Assembly (NCBI GenBank): GCA_937900755.1
Contig: CALCDN010000166.1
Span: 1 to 35,074 of the forward strand
DNA length: 35,074 bases
Direction of reading: 5' to 3'
Source of the DNA: an uncultured Acetobacter sp.
GTDB taxonomy: Bacteria > Pseudomonadota > Alphaproteobacteria > Acetobacterales > Acetobacteraceae
Position numbers and translations under genes: made by a program. The notes beneath the pieces are model-generated. The model worked only from the letters and a program-made list of their open reading frames with translations, was not told the DNA's origin and made no database searches. Of the stretch, positions 14,712-23,315 are shown one piece after another; the stretch's first letter is position 1; each line of letters begins with the position of its first letter.

Positions 14712-16664
14712 TCACCCGCACAGCGCTACGGTCAGCAGCACCACAAGTCCTGCCAGCATGGTAAAGGCGTAAATGGCGATAGAACCTGTCTGAAGCCTGA
14801 CAGCCTGCAACGCACCATCTCGCGTGGCCCGCACGATATCCAGCGGCAGGCCTTCAACAACACCTTCATCCCCACCTTTCCACAGCACACGTGCAAGAGC
14901 TGCGTACGGGCGCACGAAAATCCGGTCATACAGTTCGTCAAAATACCATTTGTTGAGCAAGAACCGATAGAGAGGACCAAAGCTGCGGGCCAGTGCGGCA
15001 GGCACCTGCGGCGCGCTCACATACAGCACAAAAGCCAGCGCAATACCGCAAAGCCCGGCAAGGCTGGGCAGCAGGGCTATCATGGAGGGCACATGCTCGA
15101 ACGTTTCCATGATGTGGTTGGCTGGAGCATTGACAATGGCCCCGTTCCAGAACGCACCCTGGTGTGCCCCAATATAGAAAGGCGCCAGCACCACACCCGC
15201 CACAACCGCCCCGATGGACAGGACCAGCAAGGGTATGGTCATGACGGCCGGACTTTCATGTGCACCTTCTCGAGCATGGTCATCATGGGGTTTGCCATGG
15301 AAGACCAGGAACAGAAGCCGCCAGCTGTAAAACGCGGTCAGGAACGCTGTAATACTGCCCATGGCCCAGGCGTAATGACTGTAGGACGCATCGGACGCCC
15401 AGAGCGCATTGAGAATGGCATCCTTGGACCAGTATCCGGCAAAGGGATAAACCCCGGCCAGGGCCAGACTGCCCAGCCACATGACCACATAGGTAACGGG
15501 CAGCTTTTTCCACAAGCCCCCCATGCGGAACATGTTCTGCTCATCATGCATGGCATGAATGACCGAGCCTGCGGCAAGGAACAGAAGAGCCTTGAAAAAG
15601 GCATGCGTGGTCAAATGGAACACCGCCGCCTGATACGCCCCCACCCCAACGGCTGCGAACATATAGCCAAGCTGCGAGCAGGTGGAATAGGCGATGGTCC
15701 GTTTGATATCGGGCTGCACCATGCCAACGGTTGCGGCAAAAAAGCAGGTGGTCGCACCGATCAGGATCACAAAGGTGCGCGTGCCCGGAGCAAACTCCAG
15801 CAGGGGCGACATGCGCGCCATAAGGAACACGCCAGCCGTGACCATGGTTGCCGCATGGATAAGGGCGGATACGGGCGTTGGGCCTTCCATGGCGTCGGGC
15901 AGCCACGTGTGCAGGAACAGCTGGGCCGACTTGCCCATGGCCCCCACAAACAGCAAGAAGCAGATGACCTCCAGCATGCGGAAGGACACACCACACACGC
16001 TATACGGCGCATTGAGCACATCAGGCACGGCGGCGAAAATGGCGTCGTACTGCACGGAATGGAACAGAACGTAGATCAGCCCGATGCCCACAATAAAGAA
16101 CAGGTCGGCCACGCGGTTGACCACAAAGGCCTTTATGGCCGCAGCTGTGGCCGCCGGGCGGTCATACCAGTAGCCAATCAGCAGGTAACTGGCCAGCCCC
16201 ACCCCTTCCCAGCCAAAGAAGAGCTGGATCAGGTCGTTGGAGGACACCAGCATGAGCATGGCGAAGGTGAACAGCGAGAGATAGGAGAAAAACCGATACG
16301 TCGGCATGCTCTCGTGGCTCATGTAGCCAATGCTGTAGCAATGGACGAGCAGGGAGACCGTAAGAACCATGGCCACCATGGTCACGGAGAGCGTGTCAAA
16401 CCGCAGGGTCCATGTGGCGTCAAAGCCACCGGCATGCACCCACTGCGCCAGTGGCGCGGTTGCGTGCGGAAAACCGCCCATCCAGGCATCGCACAGCGCG
16501 CCAACACTGCACAGGGTCGCCACGGCCATGCAGGCAATGGTGACAACCTTGGCAAGCGTGTCGCCCATGAACCGGCCACCAAGGCCCGCCACGATCGCCC
16601 CTGCCATGGGTGTCAGCACGGCAACGGAAAACAGGTTGAGTTCTGTTTGCATAACGCTGCTCAT
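14712..16664 (-). CDS. nuoL: NADH-quinone oxidoreductase subunit L
   Basis: Distal antiporter-like proton-pumping subunit of complex I. The 650-residue protein has FFGWEGVGLASYLLIGYWYDRP (Glu153 is the conserved TM5 glutamate), the Lys in AAIKAFVVNRVAD, and HTWLPDAMEGPTPVSALIHAATMVTAG near 260-285. The C-terminal part includes the WYFDELYDRIFVRP segment leading into the long lateral helix and a final hydrophobic helix ending TVALCG, so the gene is complete. The ATG overlaps the nuoK TGA (ATGA). In known structures the lateral helix runs along NuoM and NuoN, yet nuoM does not follow. A second in-frame ATG at 16652 is less likely. Confidence 0.97.
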   Translation of the reverse strand: MSSVMQTELNLFSVAVLTPMAGAIVAGLGGRFMGDTLAKVVTIACMAVATLCSVGALCDAWMGGFPHATAPLAQWVHAGGFDATWTLRFDTLSVTMVAMVLTVSLLVHCYSIGYMSHESMPTYRFFSYLSLFTFAMLMLVSSNDLIQLFFGWEGVGLASYLLIGYWYDRPAATAAAIKAFVVNRVADLFFIVGIGLIYVLFHSVQYDAIFAAVPDVLNAPYSVCGVSFRMLEVICFLLFVGAMGKSAQLFLHTWLPDAMEGPTPVSALIHAATMVTAGVFLMARMSPLLEFAPGTRTFVILIGATTCFFAATVGMVQPDIKRTIAYSTCSQLGYMFAAVGVGAYQAAVFHLTTHAFFKALLFLAAGSVIHAMHDEQNMFRMGGLWKKLPVTYVVMWLGSLALAGVYPFAGYWSKDAILNALWASDASYSHYAWAMGSITAFLTAFYSWRLLFLVFHGKPHDDHAREGAHESPAVMTIPLLVLSIGAVVAGVVLAPFYIGAHQGAFWNGAIVNAPANHIMETFEHVPSMIALLPSLAGLCGIALAFVLYVSAPQVPAALARSFGPLYRFLLNKWYFDELYDRIFVRPYAALARVLWKGGDEGVVEGLPLDIVRATRDGALQAVRLQTGSIAIYAFTMLAGLVVLLTVALCG

Positions 16665-16984
16665 CCCTTCATCATCGTCACGTCTTCGACCTGGATGGAG
16701 CCGCGGTTACGGAAGTAGACCGTAACAATAGCCAGGCCAATGGCGGCTTCGGCTGCGGCAATGGTCAGCACGAACAGCACCATGACCTGCCCCGACAGGT
16801 CCCCGTGAGCCGAGGAAAACGCCACCAGATTAAGGTTGGCGGAAAGCAGGATCAGCTCCATGGACATGAGCAGAACAATAATGTTCTTGCGGTTCAGAAA
16901 AATACCAAACACCCCCAGAACCAGAAGTGCGGCGCTGACAAACAGGTAAGGTCCAAGCCCTACAGATGCGATTGCCGGGTTCAT
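16661..16984 (-). CDS. nuoK: NADH-quinone oxidoreductase subunit K
   Basis: Small membrane subunit of complex I with three helices, 107 residues (family 100-105). The two conserved glutamates of the proton path are visible: MSMELILLSANLNLVAFS in TM2 and AAAEAAIGLAIVTVYFRNRGS in TM3. NuoK is the MrpC homologue and lies between NuoN and NuoA/J in the assembled arm. It overlaps both neighbours by 4 bases, so it is coupled to nuoJ and nuoL. The N-terminal MNPAIASVGLGPYLFVSAAL is family-like. Confidence 0.96.
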   Translation of the reverse strand: MNPAIASVGLGPYLFVSAALLVLGVFGIFLNRKNIIVLLMSMELILLSANLNLVAFSSAHGDLSGQVMVLFVLTIAAAEAAIGLAIVTVYFRNRGSIQVEDVTMMKG

Positions 16985-17694
16985 GCGCCTTTTTCCTCCG
17001 TTTCCGTCTTGTCCGGCTCGCCCGCACCATAGGAGCCGGGAACCGCAATTTCGTAATAGGAGCCTTTGGGCCGCAGGAAACCACCGTGCTCAAACACGTT
17101 TTCGCCAAGTGGCAGATTGACTAGCTCCAGCGTTTCTTCACGTGTGCGTGCATGCTGGCGACCAATGTTCTGGCGGCGGCCTGTTGGCGTGCCACGCAGG
17201 GTCAGCACGATGGCGCCGATCATGGCGACCAGCAGAACCAGCCCGCACGCCTGAAACAGCAGCACATAGTGCGTGTAAATGACCGTGCCCAGGGCGGCGG
17301 TGTTGGTCAGCCCCGGATCCACCGCCAGAGGAGCCACCACACCCGCGGGCGCCATGCGCCAGTTGCTGAAGGCCATGACCAGTTCGCCCAGCAGCACGCC
17401 ACCAATGCACAGCCCAAGTGGTGCGTAACGCTGGAACCCTTCGCGCAGGCGGGTGAAATCTATATCCAGCATCATCACCACGAACAGGAAGAGAACCGCC
17501 ACCGCCCCCACGTAGACAATGACCAGCAGCATGGCCAGAAACTCGGCTCCCGCGACCAGAAACAGCCCAGCCGCGTTGAAAAAGCCCAGTATCAGGAACA
17601 AAACCGCATGAACCGGGTTGCGTGCGCTAATGACCATGGAGGCCGAAAGCAGCAATACCGCCGCAAAAACGTAAAAAACGAGCTGTGCCATCAT
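16981..17694 (-). CDS. nuoJ: NADH-quinone oxidoreductase subunit J
   Basis: Membrane subunit of complex I, 237 residues, with five helices in about the first 165 residues (FYVFAAVLLLSASMVISARNPVHAVLFLILGFFNAAGLFLVAGAEFLA is typical). The TM3 region VIVYVGAVAVLFLFVVMML is the conserved pi-bulge segment that moves during coupling. After the last helix (AMIGAIVLTLR) comes a hydrophilic tail of about 70 residues, GTPTGRRQN..., roughly 35 residues longer than I recall for relatives and ending in a charged EPDKTETEEKGA. Start 17694; stop overlaps nuoK. Confidence 0.95.
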   Translation of the reverse strand: MMAQLVFYVFAAVLLLSASMVISARNPVHAVLFLILGFFNAAGLFLVAGAEFLAMLLVIVYVGAVAVLFLFVVMMLDIDFTRLREGFQRYAPLGLCIGGVLLGELVMAFSNWRMAPAGVVAPLAVDPGLTNTAALGTVIYTHYVLLFQACGLVLLVAMIGAIVLTLRGTPTGRRQNIGRQHARTREETLELVNLPLGENVFEHGGFLRPKGSYYEIAVPGSYGAGEPDKTETEEKGA

Positions 17695-17730
17695 TGGCCA
17701 ACCTCCTGCCCTAGCGTGGTCTGCATCTGC

Positions 17731-18219
17731 TCAGCGATACGGCGCATCAAGTTCCAGCCTCCGTGCGAGCAGGGATTCCCAACGGTCCCCGTTCGCCAGC
17801 AGCTTGTTCTTGTCGTACATGAGCTCTTCACGGGTTTCCGTGGCAAATTCGTAGTTCGGACCTTCAACAATCGCATCCACCGGGCAGGCTTCCTCGCACA
17901 GGCCACAGTAGATGCATTTTGTCATGTCAATGTCGTAGCGCGTGGTGCGGCGCGAACCATCGTCCCGCTCTTCGGCTTCGATAGTAATGGCCTCGGCGGG
18001 GCATGCCGCCTCGCACAATTTGCATGCAATACAGCGCTCCTCCCCATTGGGGTAGCGCCGCAGGGCGTGCTCACCCCGAAAACGGTGGGACAATGGCCCT
18101 TTTTCGTACGGGTAGTTCAGTGTAACCTTGGGCTGGAACATCATACGGAATGTGGAAACCATGCCCGCGGCCAGCTCCTTGAGCAGGAAAGACCGCAATG
18201 TGGTGCCAAGAGCGCTCAT
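17731..18219 (-). CDS. nuoI: NADH-quinone oxidoreductase subunit I
   Basis: Iron-sulfur subunit that carries clusters N6a and N6b and passes electrons toward NuoB. The 162-residue protein has two 4Fe-4S motifs: CIACKLCEAACP with Cys63, 66, 69, 73, and CIYCGLCEEACP with Cys102, 105, 108, 112. The ATG at 18219 overlaps the nuoH stop by 4 bases; the longer frame to 18318 lies inside nuoH and was rejected. The family-typical LNYPYEKGPLSHRFRGEHALRRYPNGEERCIAC stretch is complete. 36 bases separate it from nuoJ, one of the larger gaps in this operon. Confidence 0.97.
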   Translation of the reverse strand: MSALGTTLRSFLLKELAAGMVSTFRMMFQPKVTLNYPYEKGPLSHRFRGEHALRRYPNGEERCIACKLCEAACPAEAITIEAEERDDGSRRTTRYDIDMTKCIYCGLCEEACPVDAIVEGPNYEFATETREELMYDKNKLLANGDRWESLLARRLELDAPYR

Positions 18220-19247
18220 GAATTCACCCCTCCCATATGAGGCAGCAGACCTGTCGCCATTAGAAAACCCGCCGTACCAATCATCCACAGGAGCGAGAAG
18301 GGCAGAAACACCTTCCATCCCAACCGCATCAGCTGGTCATAGCGGTAGCGCGGGAACGTTGCGCGCACCCAGATAAAGACAAACAGGCAGAACAGGATTT
18401 TAAAAATCAGCCAGAGCGGGCCAGGTATCCATGTCAGTGGCGCAATGCCCAACGGGGGCAGCCACCCACCAAGGAACAGAATACTGACCATGGAGGACAT
18501 AAGGATCATGTTCGCGTATTCGCCCAGAAAGAACAGGCCGAAGGCGAGCGATGAATATTCCACAAAAAAGCCCGCCACAAGTTCACTCTCCCCTTCGGGA
18601 AGGTCAAATGGCGCGCGGTTTGTTTCCGCCAGGGCGGAGATGAAAAACACGATGAATATCGGGAACATGGGCACACAGAACCACACATGACTCTGCGCCA
18701 GAACAATGTCGTTCAGGTTCAGGCTGCCCACGGCCAGCAGGACGGACACAATGACAAGCCCGATGGACACCTCGTAGGAGACCATCTGCGCCGCCGAGCG
18801 CAAGCCACCCAAAAACGCATAGCGCGAATTGGAGGCCCACCCGGCAATAAGCATGCCGTAAACTCCAAGGGAGGAAATGGCGAGCAGATACAAAATGCCA
18901 ACATTGATGTTGGCAACCGCCAGACCATTGCCTGTTGGAATAACCGCCCATGCCGCCATGGCGAGCGAGAAGGTCAGAAAAGGTGCAAACAGGAACAGCG
19001 CACGGTTGGCTCCTGCGGGAATAACCGTTTCCTTCACGATCATCTTGATCGCGTCGGCAAAAGCCTGCAACAGGCCGAACAGGCCGTTTACGTTTGGTCC
19101 GCGCCGCTGCTGCATGGCGGCCATAACCTTACGCTCCATAAGCGTAAGGTAGGCAACGCCTATCAGCAACGGCACCAGCACCGCCAGCGTTTCCAGCAGC
19201 ATCAGCAGGATCTGGCCCACAAGGGTTTGGTAGAAAAAATGTGCCAT
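18216..19247 (-). CDS. nuoH: NADH-quinone oxidoreductase subunit H
   Basis: Membrane subunit forming most of the quinone chamber and linking the peripheral and membrane arms. The 343-residue protein has eight predicted helices. It shows LMERKVMAAMQQRRGPNVNGLFGLLQAFADAIKM, the charged loop ETNRAPFDLPEGESELVAGF that borders the quinone site, and WVRATFPRYRYDQLMRLGWK near the end. The ATG at 19247 lies 5 bases after the nuoG stop; the frame extends back to 19298 inside nuoG but has no family similarity there. Stop overlaps nuoI. Confidence 0.97.
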   Translation of the reverse strand: MAHFFYQTLVGQILLMLLETLAVLVPLLIGVAYLTLMERKVMAAMQQRRGPNVNGLFGLLQAFADAIKMIVKETVIPAGANRALFLFAPFLTFSLAMAAWAVIPTGNGLAVANINVGILYLLAISSLGVYGMLIAGWASNSRYAFLGGLRSAAQMVSYEVSIGLVIVSVLLAVGSLNLNDIVLAQSHVWFCVPMFPIFIVFFISALAETNRAPFDLPEGESELVAGFFVEYSSLAFGLFFLGEYANMILMSSMVSILFLGGWLPPLGIAPLTWIPGPLWLIFKILFCLFVFIWVRATFPRYRYDQLMRLGWKVFLPFSLLWMIGTAGFLMATGLLPHMGGVNS

Positions 19248-19252
19248 TGCCC

Positions 19253-21334
19253 TTACTCCGCCGCGACCACAGGTGCCACACCATAAACCTTTGAGCACTC
19301 AGCCATGGTCTGGCTTGCGCGGCTTATGGCGTTGGTCTGGTAATAATCCCGAATAACCGGGCGGAAAGGCGTGGTCATAAGCTCGCCTTCACGCGCGGTG
19401 GCCTCGCTGGCCAGCCCCCCTTCCGCGCCCGCCAGACGCGGCGCACCCTGGCCGGTCTGGGCAAAAACCGGGTTGACCTGCGCCATGTGCGCACGCAGTT
19501 GCTCCAGCGTGTCATACGGCAGGGTGTGGCCGAGCACTTCGGAAAAAGCCCGGATAATCCGCCAGTCTTCCCGCGCGTCTCCTGGTGGGAAAACGGCGCG
19601 GAAGGCACGCTGCACCCGCCCCGCGGTGTTGACATATGTTCCAGATTTTTCGGTATAGGCCGCCCCTGGCAGAATAATATCCGCCCGCTTTGCAGCCGCG
19701 TCCCCATGATGGCCCAGATACACAACAAAGGTTTCCGGCGGGATCCGCTCCAGTTGCACGTCATCCGCGCCCAGAAGCCACAGAATTTCCACACCGCCAC
19801 GGAGCATGCTGGCGGCATCACACCCATGTGGGCCGGGCAGGAAGCCAAGGTCCAGCGCCCCCACGCGCGATGCCGCCGTGTGCAGGATGTTCAGGCCATG
19901 CCAGTCAGCACTCAGGGCGCCGCAGGTCTGGGCGAGTTCACGGCAGGCGGCGTAAATTGCCGGTGCGTCCCGCCGGGTCAGAGCCGAGTGCCCTACAATG
20001 ATCATGGGCTTCTTGGCGTTTTTCAAAACCTCGGCAAACGCGTTTTTCCCGCTCAGAAGGTCCGCCAGCACATCCGGGCCGTGGCCAAGCACGTTTACGT
20101 CGTAGGTCATGTCCGCCGTTGGCGCACCGATCATGCCTATGGGAAAACCACCCCGCCCCGCATCCACAAACCGCTTGCGTATCCGCGCATTAAGCACGGG
20201 AGACTCATGGCGGGGCATGGCGCCAACCAGCAGCAGGGCATCCGCCTGATCTATTCCACTTACATCACTATTGAACAGGTAGCCCGACCGCGCGCTGGTG
20301 TCATACCAGGCGCCATCCTGCCGACAATCCAGATTGGAAGACCCAATGCCTTGCAAAAGGTCTTTAATTGCACACAGGCTTTCCGCATCACACAGATCAC
20401 CGGCAATGGCCCCGACTTTGTCCCCCGGCACACCGTCAAACCGTCTGGCCAGCGCAATAAGCGCATCTTTCCAAGATACAGCGGAGAGTTTTCCATGCAC
20501 CCTCACCCATGGGCGGTCCAGCCGCTTACGCTTGAGACCGTCAATGGAAAAACGGCCTTTATCAGACAGCCACTCTTCATTCACGTCATCATTCACGCGC
20601 GGGACAATCCGCATGACCTCGCCGCCACGCGCCTGAACCTGAATATTGGTGCCCAGCGCATCCATGACATCCACACTGTCCGTCTTTTTGTATTCCCATG
20701 ACCGGGCATGAAAAGCGGAAGGTTTGGCCGTTAGCGCGCCAACCGGGCAGACATCAATCAGGTTGCCCGAGAGTTCGGATGTCAGGGCTTTTTCCACGTA
20801 GGTGGTGATTTCGGCATTTTCCCCGCGCGAGACCAGGCCAAGCTCGGGAGTGCCCGCCACTTCCGTGCTGAACCGCACGCACCGTGTGCACTGGATGCAA
20901 CGCGTCATAACCGTTTTGACCAGCGGCCCCAGGTCCTTGTCCGTAACCGCGCGCTTGTCTTCCTTATAGCGCGAAATACCCGAACCATACCCGTATGCCT
21001 GATCCTGCAGGTCACACTCCCCGCCCTGATCGCAAATGGGGCAATCCAGCGGGTGGTTGATCAGCAGGAACTCCATAACGGCGCGACGGGCACGCCGCAC
21101 CACCTCGGTGTCCGTGAAGATCTGCATGCCTTCGGAAACCGGAAAACCACAGGAGGCAACCGGTTTGGGCGCGCGCGCCACTTCCACCAGACACATGCGG
21201 CAATTCCCCGCAACGGACAGGCGCTCGTGGTAACAAAACCGTGGTATTTCCTTGCCTGCCGCCTCGCATGCCTGCAAAGCGCTGGAACCGGGAGGAACGT
21301 CTACCGGCGCGCCATCAACTATTACCCTGACCAT
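19253..21334 (-). CDS. nuoG: NADH-quinone oxidoreductase subunit G
   Basis: Large iron-sulfur subunit of the NADH module, 693 residues. Clusters are readable: the 2Fe-2S N1b ligands Cys34, Cys45, Cys48 and Cys62; N5 with His94, Cys98, Cys101, Cys107 (HPLDCPICDQGGEC); and N4 with Cys146, 149, 152 and the later Cys in DVCPVGALT. The C-terminal part is the molybdopterin-oxidoreductase-like domain without cofactor function. No additional N7 cysteine cluster of the E. coli type was seen, as is usual in alphaproteobacteria. No frameshift was seen. It begins 5 bases after nuoF. Confidence 0.97.
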   Translation of the reverse strand: MVRVIVDGAPVDVPPGSSALQACEAAGKEIPRFCYHERLSVAGNCRMCLVEVARAPKPVASCGFPVSEGMQIFTDTEVVRRARRAVMEFLLINHPLDCPICDQGGECDLQDQAYGYGSGISRYKEDKRAVTDKDLGPLVKTVMTRCIQCTRCVRFSTEVAGTPELGLVSRGENAEITTYVEKALTSELSGNLIDVCPVGALTAKPSAFHARSWEYKKTDSVDVMDALGTNIQVQARGGEVMRIVPRVNDDVNEEWLSDKGRFSIDGLKRKRLDRPWVRVHGKLSAVSWKDALIALARRFDGVPGDKVGAIAGDLCDAESLCAIKDLLQGIGSSNLDCRQDGAWYDTSARSGYLFNSDVSGIDQADALLLVGAMPRHESPVLNARIRKRFVDAGRGGFPIGMIGAPTADMTYDVNVLGHGPDVLADLLSGKNAFAEVLKNAKKPMIIVGHSALTRRDAPAIYAACRELAQTCGALSADWHGLNILHTAASRVGALDLGFLPGPHGCDAASMLRGGVEILWLLGADDVQLERIPPETFVVYLGHHGDAAAKRADIILPGAAYTEKSGTYVNTAGRVQRAFRAVFPPGDAREDWRIIRAFSEVLGHTLPYDTLEQLRAHMAQVNPVFAQTGQGAPRLAGAEGGLASEATAREGELMTTPFRPVIRDYYQTNAISRASQTMAECSKVYGVAPVVAAE

Positions 21335-21339
21335 TGCCG

Positions 21340-22668
21340 TTACTCCACTGCTGCCGGAACACCACCGGCGGGAACCTGCACCAGCCCAGTGCTGCCATAT
21401 GCCGCTTTGTACTGGCGGATACGCTCTTCCATTTCCGGGCGAAAATGCCGTATCAGCCCCTGTATGGGCCAGGCCGCCGCATCGCCCAGCGCGCAGATCG
21501 TATGCCCCTCAACCTGGCGTGTGACCTGTTCGAGCAGATCAATTTCCTCAATATCCGCACGACCCTGAACCATGCGGTCCATCATGCGCATCATCCAGCC
21601 CGTACCTTCGCGGCATGGCGTGCATTGCCCACAGCTTTCATGCTTGAAAAACTTTGAGAACCTTGCAATCGCTTTTATAATATCGGTCGATTTGTCCATG
21701 ACAATCATGCACGCGGTGCCAAGGCCCGAGCGTTCAGCCCGCAGGCTGTCGTAGTCCATCAGAACGGTTTCACATACCGATTTGGGCAATAGCGGCACTG
21801 AACAGCCACCCGGAATAACCGCCAGCAGGTTGTCCCACCCACCGCGCACGCCACCACCGTGTTTTTCTATGATTTCCTTGAGCGGCACGCCCAGTTCTTC
21901 TTCAAACACACAGGGCGTGTTGACGTGGCCGGAAATGGCCATGAGCTTGGAGCCCGCATTGTTCGGCCGCCCCAGGCCTGCAAACCACGCGGCTCCACGC
22001 CGCATAATGGTGGACGTAACCGCAATGCTTTCCACATTATTCACGGTTGTCGGGCAGCCATAAAGCCCCACTCCGGCGGGGAATGGCGGCTTCATGCGGG
22101 GCTGGCCTTTTTTGCCCTCAAGGCTTTCCAGCAAGGCGGTTTCTTCACCACAAATATAGGCGCCAGCGCCACGGTGGATCCGAAAATCAAAGTCCCATCC
22201 GCTGCCAGCTGCATTTTTTCCAAGCAGCCCTGCGGCATATGCCTCGTCAATGGCGACCTGCATATGTTCGGCCTCGCGGAAGAACTCCCCGCGAATGTAG
22301 ATGTAAGACGTATGCGCACCCATCGCAAAAGATGCGATCATCGCACTTTCTATCAGCTTATGCGGTTCGTGGCGCATGACCTCCCGGTCCTTGCAGGTGC
22401 CGGGTTCGGATTCATCACCATTGATAACCAGATAATGCGGTCGCCCATCGGACTGTTTGGGCATGAATGACCATTTCAACCCGGTGGGAAAACCCGCACC
22501 ACCCCGCCCGCGCAGACCGGATGCCTTCATTTCGGCAATGACGGCATCGCGGCCCCTGGCAATAATGTCCGCCGTGTTGGCCCAGTCACCCCGCGTGCGG
22601 GCTGCCTCCAGACGCCAGTCATTCTGCCCGTAAAGATTGGTGAAGATCCGGTCCTTGTCAGCCAGCAT
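21340..22668 (-). CDS. nuoF: NADH-quinone oxidoreductase subunit F
   Basis: NADH- and FMN-binding subunit where electrons enter complex I. The 442-residue protein has the glycine-rich NADH/FMN segment GRGGAGFPTGLKW from residue 54, NGDESEPGTCKDREVMRHEPHKLIE, the FMN region GAGAYICGEETALLESLEGKKGQPR, and the N3 cluster ligands in SCGQCTPCREG with the fourth Cys in HTICALGDAAAWP. Length is slightly above the usual 420-440 because of a Pro/Gly/Val-rich tail. The ATG at 22668 follows the nuoE stop by 11 bases. Confidence 0.97.
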   Translation of the reverse strand: MLADKDRIFTNLYGQNDWRLEAARTRGDWANTADIIARGRDAVIAEMKASGLRGRGGAGFPTGLKWSFMPKQSDGRPHYLVINGDESEPGTCKDREVMRHEPHKLIESAMIASFAMGAHTSYIYIRGEFFREAEHMQVAIDEAYAAGLLGKNAAGSGWDFDFRIHRGAGAYICGEETALLESLEGKKGQPRMKPPFPAGVGLYGCPTTVNNVESIAVTSTIMRRGAAWFAGLGRPNNAGSKLMAISGHVNTPCVFEEELGVPLKEIIEKHGGGVRGGWDNLLAVIPGGCSVPLLPKSVCETVLMDYDSLRAERSGLGTACMIVMDKSTDIIKAIARFSKFFKHESCGQCTPCREGTGWMMRMMDRMVQGRADIEEIDLLEQVTRQVEGHTICALGDAAAWPIQGLIRHFRPEMEERIRQYKAAYGSTGLVQVPAGGVPAAVE

Positions 22669-22679
22669 GGCCGTCTCTC

Positions 22680-23315
22680 CTATTTCTGATCCGCGGTGGA
22701 AGATGGCAGCAGCGTCTTGCGCCCGCCCACGGGGGCCGAAACACTGCGATTGATGGCAGGCCCCGGCTCGGGCCGACGCCCTGCCCGCAACTCGGCAATG
22801 ACTGCCGCTGTGCGTTCGGCATCCATATCTTCGTAAAAATCGTCATCAACTTGCAAAATTGGTGCGTTGGCACATGCGCCAAGGCACTCCACTTCCGTCA
22901 TGGTGAACAGGCCATCCGCGCTGGTTTCTCCAAAATGCTGGATACCTGTCGCTTTCTGGCAGGCCGCGACCACATCATCAGAGCCACGGAGCCAACAGGG
23001 CGTGGTGGTGCAAACCTGCAAATGGTAACGCCCGATGGGGCGCGTGTTGAACATGGTGTAAAAAGACGCCACCTCGTAGACGCGCATGGACGCCATGCCC
23101 AGGCGCTGGGCGACAACATCCATGGCAACCACGGGCACCCAGGCACTCCCTGTTACCCGCCCCATCTGCCGCTGTACAATGTACAGCAGGGGCATAACAG
23201 CGCTTGCCTTGCGTTCCTCTGGATATTTGCAGAGAACGCCTGCAATTTCCTCTTCCGATGCAGCATCGAATACAAAGCTGTCCGGCTGTGCAGCCGGGGT
23301 CCAGGCTGTGCTCAT
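22680..23315 (-). CDS. nuoE: NADH-quinone oxidoreductase subunit E
   Basis: Thioredoxin-like subunit of the NADH module carrying 2Fe-2S cluster N1a. The 211-residue protein has ligands Cys102 and Cys107 (CTTTPC) and Cys144 and Cys148 (CLGAC). The upstream helical region YPEERKASAVMPLLYIVQRQMG and YEVASFYTMFN are family-typical. A low-complexity tail of about 35 residues (RAGRRPEPGPAINRSV...) follows the fold. The start overlaps the nuoD stop by 4 bases. Confidence 0.96.
   Translation of the reverse strand: MSTAWTPAAQPDSFVFDAASEEEIAGVLCKYPEERKASAVMPLLYIVQRQMGRVTGSAWVPVVAMDVVAQRLGMASMRVYEVASFYTMFNTRPIGRYHLQVCTTTPCWLRGSDDVVAACQKATGIQHFGETSADGLFTMTEVECLGACANAPILQVDDDFYEDMDAERTAAVIAELRAGRRPEPGPAINRSVSAPVGGRKTLLPSSTADQK

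Noticed and set aside
13158..16718. Very long plus-strand open frames (437 and 675 codons) opposite nuoN and nuoL
   Set aside because: They are rich in His, Gln, Gly and Arg with no hydrophobic core or family motif, and lie exactly antisense to well-supported membrane proteins. GC-rich codon use of the real genes creates such open frames.
19253..21334. Frameshift or missing cluster in nuoG accompanying the loss of nuoM
   Set aside because: The frame is open throughout and all N1b, N4 and N5 ligands are present; the E. coli-type N7 cysteines are usually absent in alphaproteobacteria.
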